Assembly (NCBI RefSeq): GCF_004011695.2
Contig: NC_082412.1
Coordinates: forward strand, 1,054,001 to 1,118,000
DNA from: Ascochyta rabiei
Lineage: Eukaryota; Ascomycota; Dothideomycetes; Pleosporales; Didymellaceae
Length of the DNA stretch: 64,000 bases
Direction: 5' to 3'
Shown here: piece after piece, positions 11,597-24,451 of the stretch
How the letters are laid out: every line of letters begins with the position of its first letter
Position numbering within the stretch: the stretch's first letter is position 1
Notes under the pieces: generated by a model
Seen by the model: the letters and a program-made list of their open reading frames with translations, nothing else
What the model was told of the DNA's origin: nothing
The model's database searches: none
Made by a program: the position numbers and the translations under genes

Positions 11597-14500
11597 CTTC
11601 TAACGTAAAACCTACGTAACCCTACGCTACAGCAGCGTGCCATAAGCACTAAGCGTGCAATCTGCAATTTACTAAGTAGTCTTAGCATTAGGAGGGAACT
11701 AGCAGGCCCTATTACAGACAGTAGACAGGCGCGCCATGTGCTCTGCGTCCTACTAAATACCTTTATCTTACAGCAATTACATATACGTGTTAATAAAAAG
11801 TAGAAGTATACTAGAGCTAAGTGTACTAACTACTAATACTAAAACTAGGGTTATTATCCTATAGACCCCCCCTAACCTCCTATTATAGTCCTGTTCCTAG
11901 CAGCTTAGCGCATCTGGATGGCTGCTAGGCGCCCTAGGCGGAAGCAAAGGTAGAAATAGAACTTTAACAGCTCCTCTACTTATTAGTGCTGCCTCTAACT
12001 AAGCCTGCATGCTGTAGTAAAGTACTAGAGGTTCTTATAGTTAGTTAGGATAGTAAACAGCCTAGCAACAGACCCTAATTTAGCTGCCTAGACCCCTAGG
12101 CACTTTATAACAGTAGTTAACTCCTTATTATAGATAGTATAGTTCTATTATTCTGTTTTAAGTATAGTAGAGTAATACGCCACTAGGTAAAGCACCTTCC
12201 TATGCAATTAAGAGAGGCAGCCGCCTAGCGCCCTGCTAGAGTAGTCTGCCTCTAATAGTGTTTCTTGCTTAGGGTCTTTCTAGGCTAGGACTAGTTCTGT
12301 TATAAATGCGTTCTTTAGCTAGTAGAACGCTACGTTCTCCTTCTGCCCCTACCTAAACAGGATATCCTTCCCTATAAGGCAATTAAGTAGAGCAGCAATA
12401 TTAGAGAAGGCTAGGATAAAGTCCTAGTAGAAGTTAGTAAGCCCTAGGAAACTGCAGACCCCACGTAAAGACTGTAGGGCTTCCTAATTATAGATAGCCT
12501 GAACCTTCTTAGGATTAGAATAAATATCCTTTCTAGCTTCTATAATATATCCTAGGTAGTGTACTTCCTTTATTGCAAATACACACTTCTTAGGATCTAG
12601 ATACAGCCCTATATTACGTAGGAGCGTAAGGACTCTACTAACCTTCCCTAAGTAGTCTGTCCTAGACCTGCTACTGTTAATAAGGATATTATCTAGGTAC
12701 GCAGTAGTATAGTTGCCTAATATCTCCTAAAGCACGCTGTTAATGTAACGCTAGAAGGACGCTAGTGCTCTAGCTAGGCTAAACAGGCAGACTAGCTACT
12801 TAAAGAGCCTAAAACAGGTGTAGAACGTAGTAAGGTGCTTATCTCCTTCTGTAACACAGATCCTGTAAAATGCTAAATAGATATTAACCTTAGAGAACTC
12901 GTAGGCACCCCCTAGTGTACGCAACGTCTCCTTAATAAAAGGAAGCAGGTACTAGTTAGTAATTATAATGCTATTAAGTGCGTAATAGTCTACGCATATA
13001 CGCTACCTGCTAGAGGACTTTTTAACTAGTAGGACTTGAGCCCCTGCTAGGGAAGAGGAGGCGCAGATCTAGCCCTTGTCTATTAGTGCTAACACCTGTT
13101 TCTATAGCTTAAGTAGCTAGTCCCTTAGCATGTTATACAGAAGGCCCTAGAGTAGAGGCTTCTCCTTTCTAGACTAGTTGCGTTGTAACTATATGTAGTA
13201 ATCTATCCAGCCCCTATATAGAGGAAGGCTAGATGCCTTACTCTTATTAAATAGGTCCTAAAACTAGACTAACTTAGGAGGAAGAGGGTCTACCTCCTCT
13301 GCTGTCCCTTGCGCTCCTAGAGATTAAACTAAGAGGATTTTAGTAATGTTGTAGAGGCTTATAGAGACAAACTAGTCCCTAGGCAGGCACTTCTAGAGCC
13401 TATTAGCTAGGGTCTTATTAAACTTAGTTACTAATAGGAGAGCTATATAAACGTTTACTATATACTGTAAGGACTTATAGACTATAAGGTTCCCTACCTG
13501 TTGTATCCTTAGTATGCCCTTTTCTACGTCTAACACCACGCCCTCTTATTAGAGCTAGAGCTTCCCTAAAATAACATCCTAGCTTAGACCTAGCACTACG
13601 TAGGCTACAGCCTACAAGTGCTACCTATCTAAGTTATACCTAAACAGGACTAAACAGAAGATTATAGACTTCCTACTAGTGCCTACTACTTACGCTAAGC
13701 GTTATAGTAGCACCTTAATAAAGTCTCCTCCTAAGCACGCAGTAAAGTTATTACTTACTGCGCTAAAGTATTTATACCCTAATTCTACTAGTATATTAGC
13801 CTAAATTGCCCTATTAATAAATAATAGAATATAGAATAGGGGATTATTTATAGAGTCTGTAATAGCTCTTCTAGTAGCCTACAATGCCCCTATCCTAGTA
13901 GTCTCCCCTACTAATATACTTTTACAGCACTCCTAACTTACACTTATATTAGAAGCAGCTAGTTTACCCTATACATACTAGCCTTTTTCTTACCTAAGAT
14001 TTTTACTGCCTATACTGTAGTTACTACTATGTTAATATAATCCTAGTAAATATATCCTTCTTTACTATAACAGGTACACAGGTTAGCCTCCTAGCATTGC
14101 TAAAATACCTTATTAGGAACCCACGTAGCTTAGTTAGGAGCAGACTACTTCTAACCCCTATACTTGGCACTGCCGCTAGTGTAAATTACAGACATAACTG
14201 TTATCTTAATATTACTGTCCCTATTACGCTTAGGCAGCGCCTAGGTAGAGATATAGCACAGCTAGATTTCTATAGCTATAGTCTTAACGTCTACAGTAAT
14301 AGACTTATACTCTATAACAGCTATATTATAATCTATATAAGTTACTCCTTAGTTTATTACTATATTGCGGATATTTGCGTTTAGGGCCTAGCAGAGCTTT
14401 AATAGGCGCTGTTCTCTGTCCTAGTAGAGGCTGCTACTTTGTACTAGTAGCTTCTTAAACCAGATAAAAAAGTCTAAGAACAACTTGTTAGGACCTTAAC

Positions 14501-15345
14501 AGGCGCTTTCTAGTTTTGCCTAGGCCTGTTCCTAGCTGTAGTTGTTGCTGTAGCAGAATTCTAGGTATACTAGAAAGTCCTCTAGGCTCTACACACCTTA
14601 GGTACCTCTAATCTTATAGAATAGAGCTACATCTTGTTGTATAGACGCACTAAGCTAGAACTATATAAAGGGAAATATGTTCTATAGCCTACTAATAAAG
14701 GACATATCTGCCTGTAGCTTATGTTCTATTATAACCTGCTACGCCTTAAATAGGGATTTATCTCTATTAAAGGCCTTACCTATAGGAAGAAGTTTCCTAT
14801 AGGCTGTAGATCTCTACATAGGGGCATATAGGCCTAGGGTAGACACTAAAAACAGCGCTTTATAAGGCAGGTTAGGGGCTAGGGTAGACGTTAATAGGTA
14901 CAGCGTTGCTCCTAAGGAGGATAATAGGACTGTAGACGTAGGTCTAGTACAGGCGTTAGCTGTTTGTGCTAGAGACTCTATAAATACACGCATATTATAG
15001 TAATTACGTTTAAGTAATACTATACACTTATTAGTAGTAGATAAGGCTTACTATAAGTTTATTATAGACTGTAACATCTAGGCTATAAATTCCTAAAGGG
15101 TTAAAGGGACAGATTTGTCTAAGGGGTTATTCTAGAAGCTAGCTAACATAGTACAAGTGCTAGCTGTTCTCCTAGAAGAAGAGATACAAATATTATAGAC
15201 TGGCCTTAGAGTAGGATAGAATAAGGGTTAATATAGTATTGTATCTCTTATAGAGGTAACATGTTACATGTCCTTCTAATATGTCTATAGGGCACGTGAC
15301 CGTCCTATCTCGCTTAAGGCTTAGACAAGGTCTGACCCCATAACA
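11597..15345 (-). mobile_element. Gypsy-2: 5' part (LTR, gag, PR, RT, RNase H), minus strand
   Basis: Ty3/gypsy element read right to left. Its 155-bp 5' LTR is 15,191-15,345. RT catalytic box at about 12,671-12,711 reads YTTAYLDNILINSS (family YLDD), followed by LYLDPKKCVFAIKEVHYLGYII (the usual end of the RT palm). RNase H lies at about 12,180-12,320. The integrase is absent because the copy breaks off at Copia-3. The upstream flank CTTTG (15,346-15,350 as CAAAG) equals the flank after the LTR at 25,291-25,445, identifying that LTR as its own 3' end displaced by an inversion. The 14,097-14,384 plus-strand frame is antisense shadow. RIP-mutated. Confidence 0.75.
15191..15345 (-). repeat. Gypsy-2 5' LTR
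   Basis: 155 bp, starts (minus strand) TGTTATGGGGTCAGACC. It has the same length as the LTR at 25,291-25,445 and is its close match in inverse orientation. Confidence 0.8.
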
Positions 15346-17328
15346 CAAAGATCTATTTTATGCTTAAGATTATCCTACTCCTTATAATCAGTCTTAAGCT
15401 TGTTTTTAAGGTACTTAGCTGTTCTTAGTTAGTAAATGTTTGTAATAAGAAGCTGTAATAACTAACTACTAGCAAATAACTTAAAGCGTTGCTAATCTAC
15501 ATCTTCTTTAGTCTAGGCTACTATTACAGCTTAAATATTAAGATCTGATAAAGCATAAGACTAGTCTTAACCTAACTTTAGCCTAGCCTAGTATTTTACT
15601 GTACAATTAGCAGCCTTTGCCTTATTAATAATTTCCTTCTCTTTGCTACGTAAGGCAGCTTAATTTCTTTGTTAAACTGCGCAGATACTATCGCTAAGCT
15701 CTCCCTTAAATTAGACTTTTGTGCTAGTCTTTTAGCCTGCAGCCCTAATTCACTATAAGAATTAAGGACCTAATTAATCTTATAGTCTCTTAAATAGAAA
15801 CCCTAGTATTGTTAGCACTAACTGTTATAACAGGCTGTAATAACTACCTTATTTAGTTAATCGTACTTCTTAGCGGTGAAGCCAGCTAGTATACTAGTAC
15901 CTGTAGTGCTAGTTAAGGTTAGTATATCTTCCTCCTCCTCCTCCTTCTTAATATTATTAGCGTAAAGATTAATTATGCTAACTATAATAGGAGGCAGTAA
16001 TAACGTGTAGTATTGTATAAACAGAAGGTATTGTAGATGCAGAAGGTGTTATAGAAGAGCAGGGCAGTAGTAAGCTTTTTAGCAGCTAGTCTGTGCTTAA
16101 CCTGTCCTGGTTTTGCTAGCGCAAAAGCAACAAACGCTAGCGCTGTTACAACAAAAAACATTAAAACCCCTTCTAATAATATTAAAAGAGCTTAGAGCTA
16201 GGTACAACCTATGTTAAAAAAATACACTTAGTAAATATATAAGATCTCTAGGTTATTATAGTTTAGTATTATATAACTGTTTATGCATTATAGTTGTAAT
16301 AATCCCTACTTACAATAGATTTTAGTTTTCTTACGCTAGGCAGCAGCCTCTACTAGCGCTTAAACAACAAACGCTAGCGCTAAAGTAACTAGAAACATTT
16401 ACAACGCGTCTTACAATATTAAATTAAATTTGAATTAGATATAGCCTAAGCTAAAAGAATATGCTTAGCGTATTTGTACTATCTGTAAGTTATTACAGTT
16501 TTTTATTATATAACTGTTTATGCATTATAGTTATAATAATCCCCTACATATAATAGATTCTGATTTTCTTGCGCTAGGCAGCAGCCTCTACTAGCGCCTA
16601 AACACTAAACGCTAGCGCTAAAGCAATAGGAAACATTTGCAACGCGTCTTACAATATTAAATTAAATTAGAATTAGACGCAGCCTAGGCTAAGAAAATGT
16701 GCTTAGCGTATTTATATTTTCTATAAGTTATTATAAGCTTTTATTACAGTTACACTAGTATATAATAGTTGCAATAACTTTCTACTAGCTACAGATTCTG
16801 ATTTTCTTACGTTAGGTAGTAGCCTAAACTTTAGCAGCGCACAGACCTCTGCACGCGTTATTACACTAACCTATTAACAAACTCTACTATTACCTTTTAC
16901 ACTACACTACTACACTATTATAATAGCTATACTACTATAATTTTACTGCGCAACCTAGGGGTACTACAATATTACAGCCTACTATTACAGCTATTACAGC
17001 CTGCGAGCTATTACACCTACTATTACACTTATGTTCACAGCCTACTACTACAGCGTACCATTACAGCTAACTATTACAGCTAACTACCTAATTACTAACA
17101 TAGCCAGAGGTTGTAGGAACAAGGCTGTCCTAAGCTAAGGATTAGCTGTAACTAGCAGCACGCTAGTAAGGAAGCCGTTAGCAGCTAAGTCTGCCTATAA
17201 GGCGCCTACTCTGCTACTAAAGCGTAGGTACTGTTATAAGGCTGGCAGTATGTTATTATATTCTATTATTACATTTAATAACTAATACTAAGGTAGTAGT
17301 TACGGTGCGAAATATCTGTTAATACTAG
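15346..17328 (-). other. Displaced, inverted segment of the hAT element, with remnant ORF
   Basis: Lies between the Gypsy-2 5' LTR and the Copia-4 3' LTR. Read on the minus strand, its start (CTAGT) matches the flank left of Copia-2 (6,025-6,029) and its end (CTTTG) matches the flank at 25,446-25,450, so it should be the missing hAT sequence between 6,029 and 25,446. On the minus strand about 15,990-15,700 gives an open series (EEEEDILTLTSTTGTSILA, then GFTAKKYD-LNKVVITACYN) and further patches to 15,360 broken only by Gln-compatible stops and frame changes. I do not recognise the family; it could be an accessory hAT ORF or the transposase N-terminus. It also holds the ~238-bp tandem repeats. 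Confidence 0.5.
16100..16830. repeat. ~238-bp tandem repeat, about three copies
   Basis: The block containing ACGCTAGCGC followed by ACATTTRCAACGCGTC recurs at about 16,136, 16,371 and 16,609. A second landmark (TTATGCATTATAG) recurs at 16,281 and 16,518, a spacing of 237. Copies differ by RIP-type transitions and the last is partial. Downstream (16,860-17,100) the sequence is low-complexity TACAGCTATTACAGC. Noncoding. Confidence 0.8.
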
Positions 17329-19733
17329 TGTTAGATAATATGCTTAATGTGCAAACATGATAATAAAAGGTGATTAATTAATAATTATCTGTCTTAATGG
17401 CTCATTTTATGTGTGTGTGCCGCTAGCCCCTAAGTTAACCAAGGTTAACCCTAAACCCCTAACTTGGCTTAGCAAGGTCATTTATCTAACACACCCCCTT
17501 AGCTTTAAGGCCCTATTAAAGCTAGACATAATTAGCTCTTATTATACCTCTAGGTTAGCAAGCTTTTAGTTAAGTAATTCTATCTAGGTGTTAGCTGGCT
17601 TTCTTTGTTAAGTATGTTTCTTTAGTCCTAGCTGCCTTAGAAAGGTTAACTACTTACTTACAGGCAGAGCCTTTATAAGTCTGTTAGCTAACATCTTAGT
17701 AGATAGGATATAGGTTATTGTTATAGTGCCTTTATTTACATCTTATTATAGCTAGTAGTTGTAAATGTCTACATGTCGTAGTTTAGTTTAGAGTTTTAAG
17801 ACTTCCTTATTAATTAATTAGATAGTCTAGGTATTATTATATTAAATAGTAATTATTAATTATAAGAGGTGTATGCTAAATTCTAATAATAGTTATAAGA
17901 TAAAGATAGCTTCCTTAGCTACCGATACTAGGGCAAGTAGCTCTACTTTAGTTGTTAATATAGTAACTGTGTCTTGTTCATTAGCTCTCTAGGTAATAAG
18001 TCCTCTGTATAGTTTAATAGTATATCCTTAGAAGCTCTTCCTATTAAGAGTATTATCAGCGAATAATGCATTACTGGTAACTACTAGGTGCTTGTTGCCT
18101 CTAAAGGTAAGGGACAGGTCTTGTGTCCCTTATAGGTACAATAGTACTTAATCTGCTGCGTTATAGTGCTGCTGTCTAGGGTTAGTTAGAAATTGTGCTA
18201 ACCTAGATGTAGCAAAGGCAATGTTAGGCCTAGTAGTAACTGTAGTGAAGAGGAGAGATCTAATCTTTCTCTAGTATTTGTTAATTTCTAATGCTGCAGC
18301 TTCCTCTTTATTTAGTAGAAGCTTAATACTTAATATTAGTGTGTTGTGTTATATGTCTGTCTTATCTACTAGGGAGCTAATTTTATTGATATATAACGCC
18401 TATAAGAGGAGAATCCTTAGGTTGTCTTAATCTTAGGTTATTTCTACTCCTAGGAACTATTGTAGATTATTTCCTCCTGTAACAGAGTATTTGTTAGTAA
18501 TATAGCTAAGGGCCTTATCTGCCTTATGTTTTCTAGTTAGGTAATAAGCTATAATAATATTGTCTATATAGAAGAAGATAGTAACTCTATTCTTAAGTAA
18601 GCAGCAGGGTTTATAGGGAATAACAATAAAATCTATAGCTTGTTAGAGTAGATGTAAATTCCTTCTACTAGAGGAGTAGAGAGATTCTTAGTCTATATAG
18701 TGCCTTGTCTAGCTGTAGGACTATGCCTAGTTTCTAATACCTACGTAGCATCCTTATATAGACCTCTCTATTAATTAATATATAAATAAAGGCGTTTATA
18801 ACATTAAACTGCTTAAGTTCTAGGTTATATGCTGCTAAAATTGCTATAAGCATTCTAAAGGACCTGTTAGCTAGTATTACTGCGTAGGTATCTTTAGAAG
18901 TAATGTTTTATTACTAGTTACTTTAGACTACTAGTTGCGCCTTATATTTAAGTAGGTAGTAGTTCTTATTAAGCTTATACGTGTATACCCACATACAGTT
19001 AAGTACCTAGTGTCCTACTACCTTAGTCTTTATTAGGGGTACTTTAGACGATAACTTTATAGTCTAATAGCTGCTAAGGTGTTCTTACTTAGCTTCTTTA
19101 AACTATTAGTAAAGCGGGTAGTCCTCTAGGTTTAATTGTGCCGTTAGCTCTAGTAGGAGTTAGCTTTAAAAGGGCTTAAACACTTTTATTAGCATTTGTT
19201 TTAACCTAGCCTTATTAATATTATTGCCCTAGTATATGCCTATGCATCTGCCTTATATACTAGCTATAAATGCAGCTTTCTACAGTATAGTTTATAAAGT
19301 TCCTTAAGATTACGCTAGCGTAAATTCTAACTAATTAGCAGTTAACTAGTGCTACCTGCTAACTCCTAATTAGCTATTACCTCTTGTTAATTAGGATAGT
19401 AATAACATGTTAATTAACAGCGCAACTAGTGGCAGAGTTAGAGGAGAAGTTAGATATATATGTCCAGCTTTCTGTTTATTATTGTATCCTAGTTAATCCT
19501 TTATAGTATTTAAGTATGTAATAGTGTTATCCTTATAGAATAACTAGATTTTAGCCTTATTTTAGGGTAGAGGTAGAAGCTCTACGCTTCTTGTCTATGT
19601 TACTATCTCTTTAAGAGTGCTGTGCATAAAGTTGTCTATTAGGTCCTAAGTCTAGCTGCTAAAGACAGTATCCTTATTTAAGATTACGTCTCTTATGCTA
19701 ATAACTTTTGCTAAGGTTAGAATCTATTTACTT
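17329..19733 (-). mobile_element. Copia-4: 3' part (RT end, RNase H, LTR), inverted
   Basis: Reverse complement of the 3' half of a Copia-2-family element. The LTR is 17,329-17,491 (163 bp), and the internal sequence to 19,733 matches Copia-2 from about 8,840 to 11,062 in reverse. It breaks off at 19,733, where Gypsy-1 sequence begins without LTR or duplication. The outer flank ACTAG (17,324-17,328) is the reverse complement of CTAGT left of Copia-2, as if both were ends of one original insertion. RIP-mutated. Confidence 0.8.
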
Positions 19734-22585
19734 AGCTTAAGAGGCTAACTCTCCTCCTTCCTTATTACTTAACTAGATTCAGCCAAATTTAGCCCTCTCT
19801 AGGTTAATTAGGTTAATAGCAAGGCTAATTTAGAAAATCTTGTAATAAACCTCTAATAGTAGTTTATAAAGCCTATAAATACTTAGATATTACAAACTGT
19901 ACGCAGGATTAGCTATTCTTAGATTATTTTAACCCTATCTAGGTTAATGCTTACCCCTTTAGGCAAGACTATGTACCTAAGGTACTCTGTGCGTTAACAG
20001 TGTTATTTACACTTATCTAGGTGCATATAGAGGTTTGCTTTGCAAAGCCTCTCTAAGACCTTCTTAACGTGTCTAATGTGGTCTTCCTCTGTCTTAGAGT
20101 ATACTAATATGTCGTCTAGATATACAATATAAGTTACATTAACTAATCCTATTAGTGCCTTATTTATATAGGCCTAAAATTAGGTAGGAGCATTTATAAG
20201 TCTAAATAGTATTACTGTGTACTTAAAATGTCTATATCTAGTTTAAAAAGCAGTCTTCTACTTATCCCCTTCCTTAATTTAGATACAGTAATACGCCTTA
20301 TATACATCTAGTTTAGTATAGAACTTAGCTTACGCTAGTTATTCTAGTAACTCTGTAATTAGTAGTAATAGATAGCAGTTTTTAACTATTATCTTGTATA
20401 GACCCCTATAGTCTACACACAGTTATAGGTTACTGTCTTTCTTCTTTAAAAAGAGAATAGGCGCCCCTACTAGCGACCTTAAGTGTTATATCCAGCCACG
20501 TTGTAGATATTCTACTAGATACTTTCTAAGTATCTCTAATTCTGTTGCAGATAGCCTGTATAACAGTTAGTAGGGGGAAGTAGCTCCTTCTGCAATATTA
20601 ATTGCTAGGTTGTGCTCTCTATGCTCTAGTAGGACCTAAGTATTATCTTCTAATCCTAAGTGCGCATAATTGCGATATACTTCTAAAATTAGGCTCCTTT
20701 TAGCAGATATTAGGTTATATATACCTACTAAGTTTACTATATATATATAAACATCTACTAAGGGACTTCTTATAGTGCGTTTAAACTCTTTAGCATATTC
20801 TAACACTATTTTCTCTAGTTTAGGAGAGTCTCTATGCTTCTTCCCTTAGAAGAGTATGCGCTAGCTTAAATAGCTTAGCTTAGGGTTTATCTAGTTAATC
20901 TAGAGTAATCTAAGTTATATCTTGTACCTTTATAGGTCTATAACTACAAAAGGTATCTGCTAGACCTCCTGTCTTCCACAGCAGTTAACAATAGATACTT
21001 CTGCTGTAGTTACTCTGTAGATAGGTAATTCTGCTCTGCCTACACCTTTAGCTACTATTTTATTTAATAGTGTAATCTCTAGATCCTACTCCTTTGCTAG
21101 GAGAACTAAAATTAAGTTTAGTTGTAACCCTCTATCTATTAAGGTTTCTACATTCTCTGCGTTGCCTATAGATGCTTTAACTGTAAATAGGTGTATATGT
21201 TCTAGGTACACTACCTTATAAAGAGAGATATTCTTCTTCTTCTTCTTAGACAATTTAATATAGGCTACAAGAGAGGAGATTAGCTCTTAGGTCTCTTGTC
21301 TTTTCCTAACTTATCTAGAGCAGGGTCTTTCTATTTAACTTTAGCTTTAGGCAGTTAGGGCAGTAGTAACTAGTTTCTCTATACTTAAGGCACGTGTTTT
21401 AGGTCTTATATAGTCTATCTAGGCCCTTTTTACCCTTTACTAGCTCCTTACAGAACTTCTTAGACTTAAATAACTTTTTTAGAGTTTTTGTGTTCCCCTC
21501 TAACCTAGAGTTACTAAATTAGTGCTTCTGTAGTCCTTTGTTAGTTGTCTTACCCTTAGCTAGAGTCTTCTTAGGTAGCTGTTAGCTATAATAACCTAGT
21601 CTCTAGTTTATAATATTAGCTTACTTCTCTACCTTTAGGATTGTGTCTCTTTAATTATAGGGGATAAGGAACAAGTCCTTCTATATACTAGGGAGCAGTG
21701 CAGTAATATATTCTAGAAATTAAAGCTCTAGTGTATATAAGTTGCCTAGTTCCTCCTATAGTAGACGTATAAAGTCTAGCAGATCTGTAGGAGACTAAGA
21801 TTTCTACTACTTATATTACTTTAAGGATTTATACGCTGCGTGCTTAAGTTTAGCTAGTATTTCTAGAGCATCTAGTATAATTCTTTTTAGCTCTTACTAC
21901 GTTAGTTCCTAGTTTAGCTAATTATAGTAGTTAGTTGTGCACTAGGCCTACTACAATATCTCTAGGTTCTCTAAGAGGTATCTTACGCTAAAGTTAATCT
22001 TTTATTCCTCTGTAAGGAAATTAACTAGGATTAAGAGGAAGTATCCTTTGTAATCCTTCTCCTAGTAGTTATATTTAGCGTAGTTGCGCTTTACATACTT
22101 CTGTAGAAGTTTAGGTTATAGAAGGTTTATAGATAGAGAAGATCGTAGTTTCTCTACCCCTTCTAGTACTTTTTAGAAGGATAAGATTGTTGCGAGATCT
22201 CTTTTATTATATTTGCGTCTAAGTTTTTAAAGAAAAGAAAGTTCGTCTTAGTCTTTTATCTCTTACAACTATTTGCGTAAGTTTTCTAACTCCTATTGTT
22301 AATTACCTACTTCTAGGCTATTCTAGCCTTCTCTAGCTAAAGCTGCCCTATAGATATAAATTCTGAGGTAAGGTGTACTGCCTAGAGGACCTACAGATCC
22401 TCTTAAGGCACTATAGATACTTAGTGTCTGTTAAGGTATCTCCTTATCTGTAGAGGGAGGTGTTACCTTACGCTCTACTAGCTCTCCTACAGGTAGGTTA
22501 TCTTAGTCCCTCTCTAGAGACAGTAAGCCTAGATAATTTAGTTTAAGACTTATAGTAGCTTAGGCCTATTTTTAATTATAATATA
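19734..22585 (-). mobile_element. Gypsy-1: gag to RT fragment, minus strand
   Basis: Ty3/gypsy element read right to left. The gag knuckle remnant is at about 21,351-21,404 (CLKYRETSYYCPNC, with one Cys and the His changed to Tyr). RT: YIVYLDDILVYS at about 20,108-20,135 with the YLDD box intact, followed by LYMHLDKCK and EYLRYIVLPKGVSI further left; an upstream RT motif ITVCRL-G near 20,400. The copy stops at 19,734 just after RT, so RNase H, integrase and 3' LTR are missing. It is interrupted on the right by pogo-C and resumes at 24,452. RIP-mutated, but with some coding blocks still readable. Confidence 0.78.
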
Positions 22586-24449
22586 ACGTACCCTACGGGC
22601 AAGTCGGACAACGGGCGAGTTAGACACTTTTGCCAAGCCCCTACTAAACACCACCCTATTATGGCCTAAAACAACCTAGTTTAGTGCTGTAACGTGCAGT
22701 ATAGTCTGTAATACTATTTAGAAACTACTTCTACCTCTTTCTTACACGTTTGCGCGTTGTGTCCTGTCTGATTACACCGTCTACAGCGCCTTTAGGAGGG
22801 CTTACCTCCTTTAGCGCGCACCTGCTTCTTTACCTTCTTCCCATTACTACACGCCCTAAACTCCTTAAGAGCTGTTAATTGCTAGCCCTCTTTAACTGTT
22901 AGGGTCCCTTCTGCCTAAACTTGCTTTCTTTTGTGTAATTTTTGTTGTATAGCTGCCTTATTAGTAGCTTAAAGCTAAGTAATCTCCTGTTACGCCAACA
23001 CTAGCTTATACGCAATTATTGCTGCCCCCTTTAATACCTTCTTAAACGCCTTAACTATAGAGGTAGGCGAACTATCTATATACTTCTAAATCCTTGTCTT
23101 TACAAGCGTTAATTGCGACCTAAGTTTAAGGCTGTTGCTTAGGGTTTGCGACTGCCAGAGCTTGTTGTTAACAGGTAGTGGTGGTGATAGAGTGTGCAAC
23201 TTTACATTAAGGGCCATTATAACCCGGTCTAGGTTAAATAGGACCAATCTAGCACCTTAGAACCCTCCCTAGATATTCTTAGAAGTAATTACAGCGTTAT
23301 AGGCGCGTATAAAGCATGGTAGGAACTCTGTCTTTATAATGTAGTTAATCTAGTTCTGTATAAGTACTTTAGCTTAGCGCCTATACGCCTTCTTTAAAGC
23401 AGTAAAACAACCTATATTAAGGGGCTATGTAAGGTGTAATAAGTAAGGAGGTAAACAGAGAGCAATAATCTTGTTACCCTTGCAGTATTGCTGGAATTTA
23501 AGAGAGTTATGGCTCTTATAACTATTAATAATAAGTAAATAGTAGGTGCTAACAGTACGCTCCTTTGTATGCCTGTTAAAGTGGTTTATCTAGTCTATAC
23601 CAAGCTTGTTAGTAGTCCAGCTGTTATTAGAGACTCTAATAACCTAGTCTTAAGGCAGTTCTTCCTCCTTGTACTAGGCAGAGAGGTAGTAGTAGGCCTT
23701 AAAGATAAGGAAGGCTGGAATGGCCTATCCTTTAGCATTAATGCTCACTATAGCTGTAGCCCACTTCTAGTCGCCTAGCTGGATAGCTTTTGGCCGACCT
23801 TGTCGTTCTAAAGCTGTAACAACTGCTCCTGGGGAGATCTGGCCTATTATGAAGCCTGTCTCGTCGAAGTTGTACGTGTCTTCATCCTGGATGCCATACT
23901 TAGCTTTAGTGTTAGCTACTAGGCTAAACCAGCCCTGTAGAACCTCAGGATCCTTACAGAGAGATCTCTTGTAGTCGTACTTGTAATTAAACTTAACTTT
24001 AAGTTCTAGGTGTTGCTTAATAAACGTACTAGGCTAGTTTACGCTAATAGGGCCTAGATTACGCTTAGCGCGCAAAGAATTGGCTATAGTAGCCACATCT
24101 AAGAGCTAAGGGGAAATTCCTTACGCATCTAGCTTAAGAACATGTTTAACAATTACCTCCTTCTTATTGTTGTCCAGCTTCTGTAAGTTAGCTATAGAAT
24201 TAGTGCGTAAAGGTCGTCTAGTGCGCTGGTTGCTTAGTGTGCTTTGAGGTACCTTGTAGAATGCAGCAGCGCGTTGCAGAGATAGAGTTGCGTCTTGTTT
24301 AAGAGCCTAGAGCGCAAGCTGTATCTGCGCTTCCTTTAACGCGTTTAAATAGTGTTGTTAAGAAGACATTGGTGTAGGAGGAGGTGTTTGGTAGGGGCTT
24401 GGCAAAAGTGTCTGACTCGCCTGTTGTCTAACTTGCCTGTAGGGTACGT
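22586..24449 (-). mobile_element. pogo-C: Fot1/pogo DNA transposon copy
   Basis: 1,864 bp, TA duplication at 22,584-22,585 and 24,450-24,451. Terminal inverted repeats of about 55 bp begin ACGTACCC and end in TTTTGCCAAGCCCC. The transposase runs on the minus strand from an ATG at 24,367-24,369 (MSS then Gln-compatible stop). Helix-turn-helix/CENP-B-like region at about 24,300-23,850; C-terminal CCHC-like zinc knuckle at about 22,750-22,800. Same length and orientation as pogo-D and nearly identical to it. RIP-mutated with many stops. The 23,569-23,778 plus-strand frame is an antisense shadow. Inserted in Gypsy-1, so younger than it. Confidence 0.88.
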
Positions 24450-24451
24450 TA

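Noticed and set aside
14097..14384. 95-codon plus-strand frame
   Set aside because: Antisense to the Gypsy-2 coding region; Tyr/Ile-rich composition is a by-product of RIP-mutated DNA.
23569..23778. Plus-strand frame similar to the one at 50,619-50,921
   Set aside because: Both are the antisense strand of the same pogo transposase; similarity reflects the shared transposon, not a separate conserved gene.
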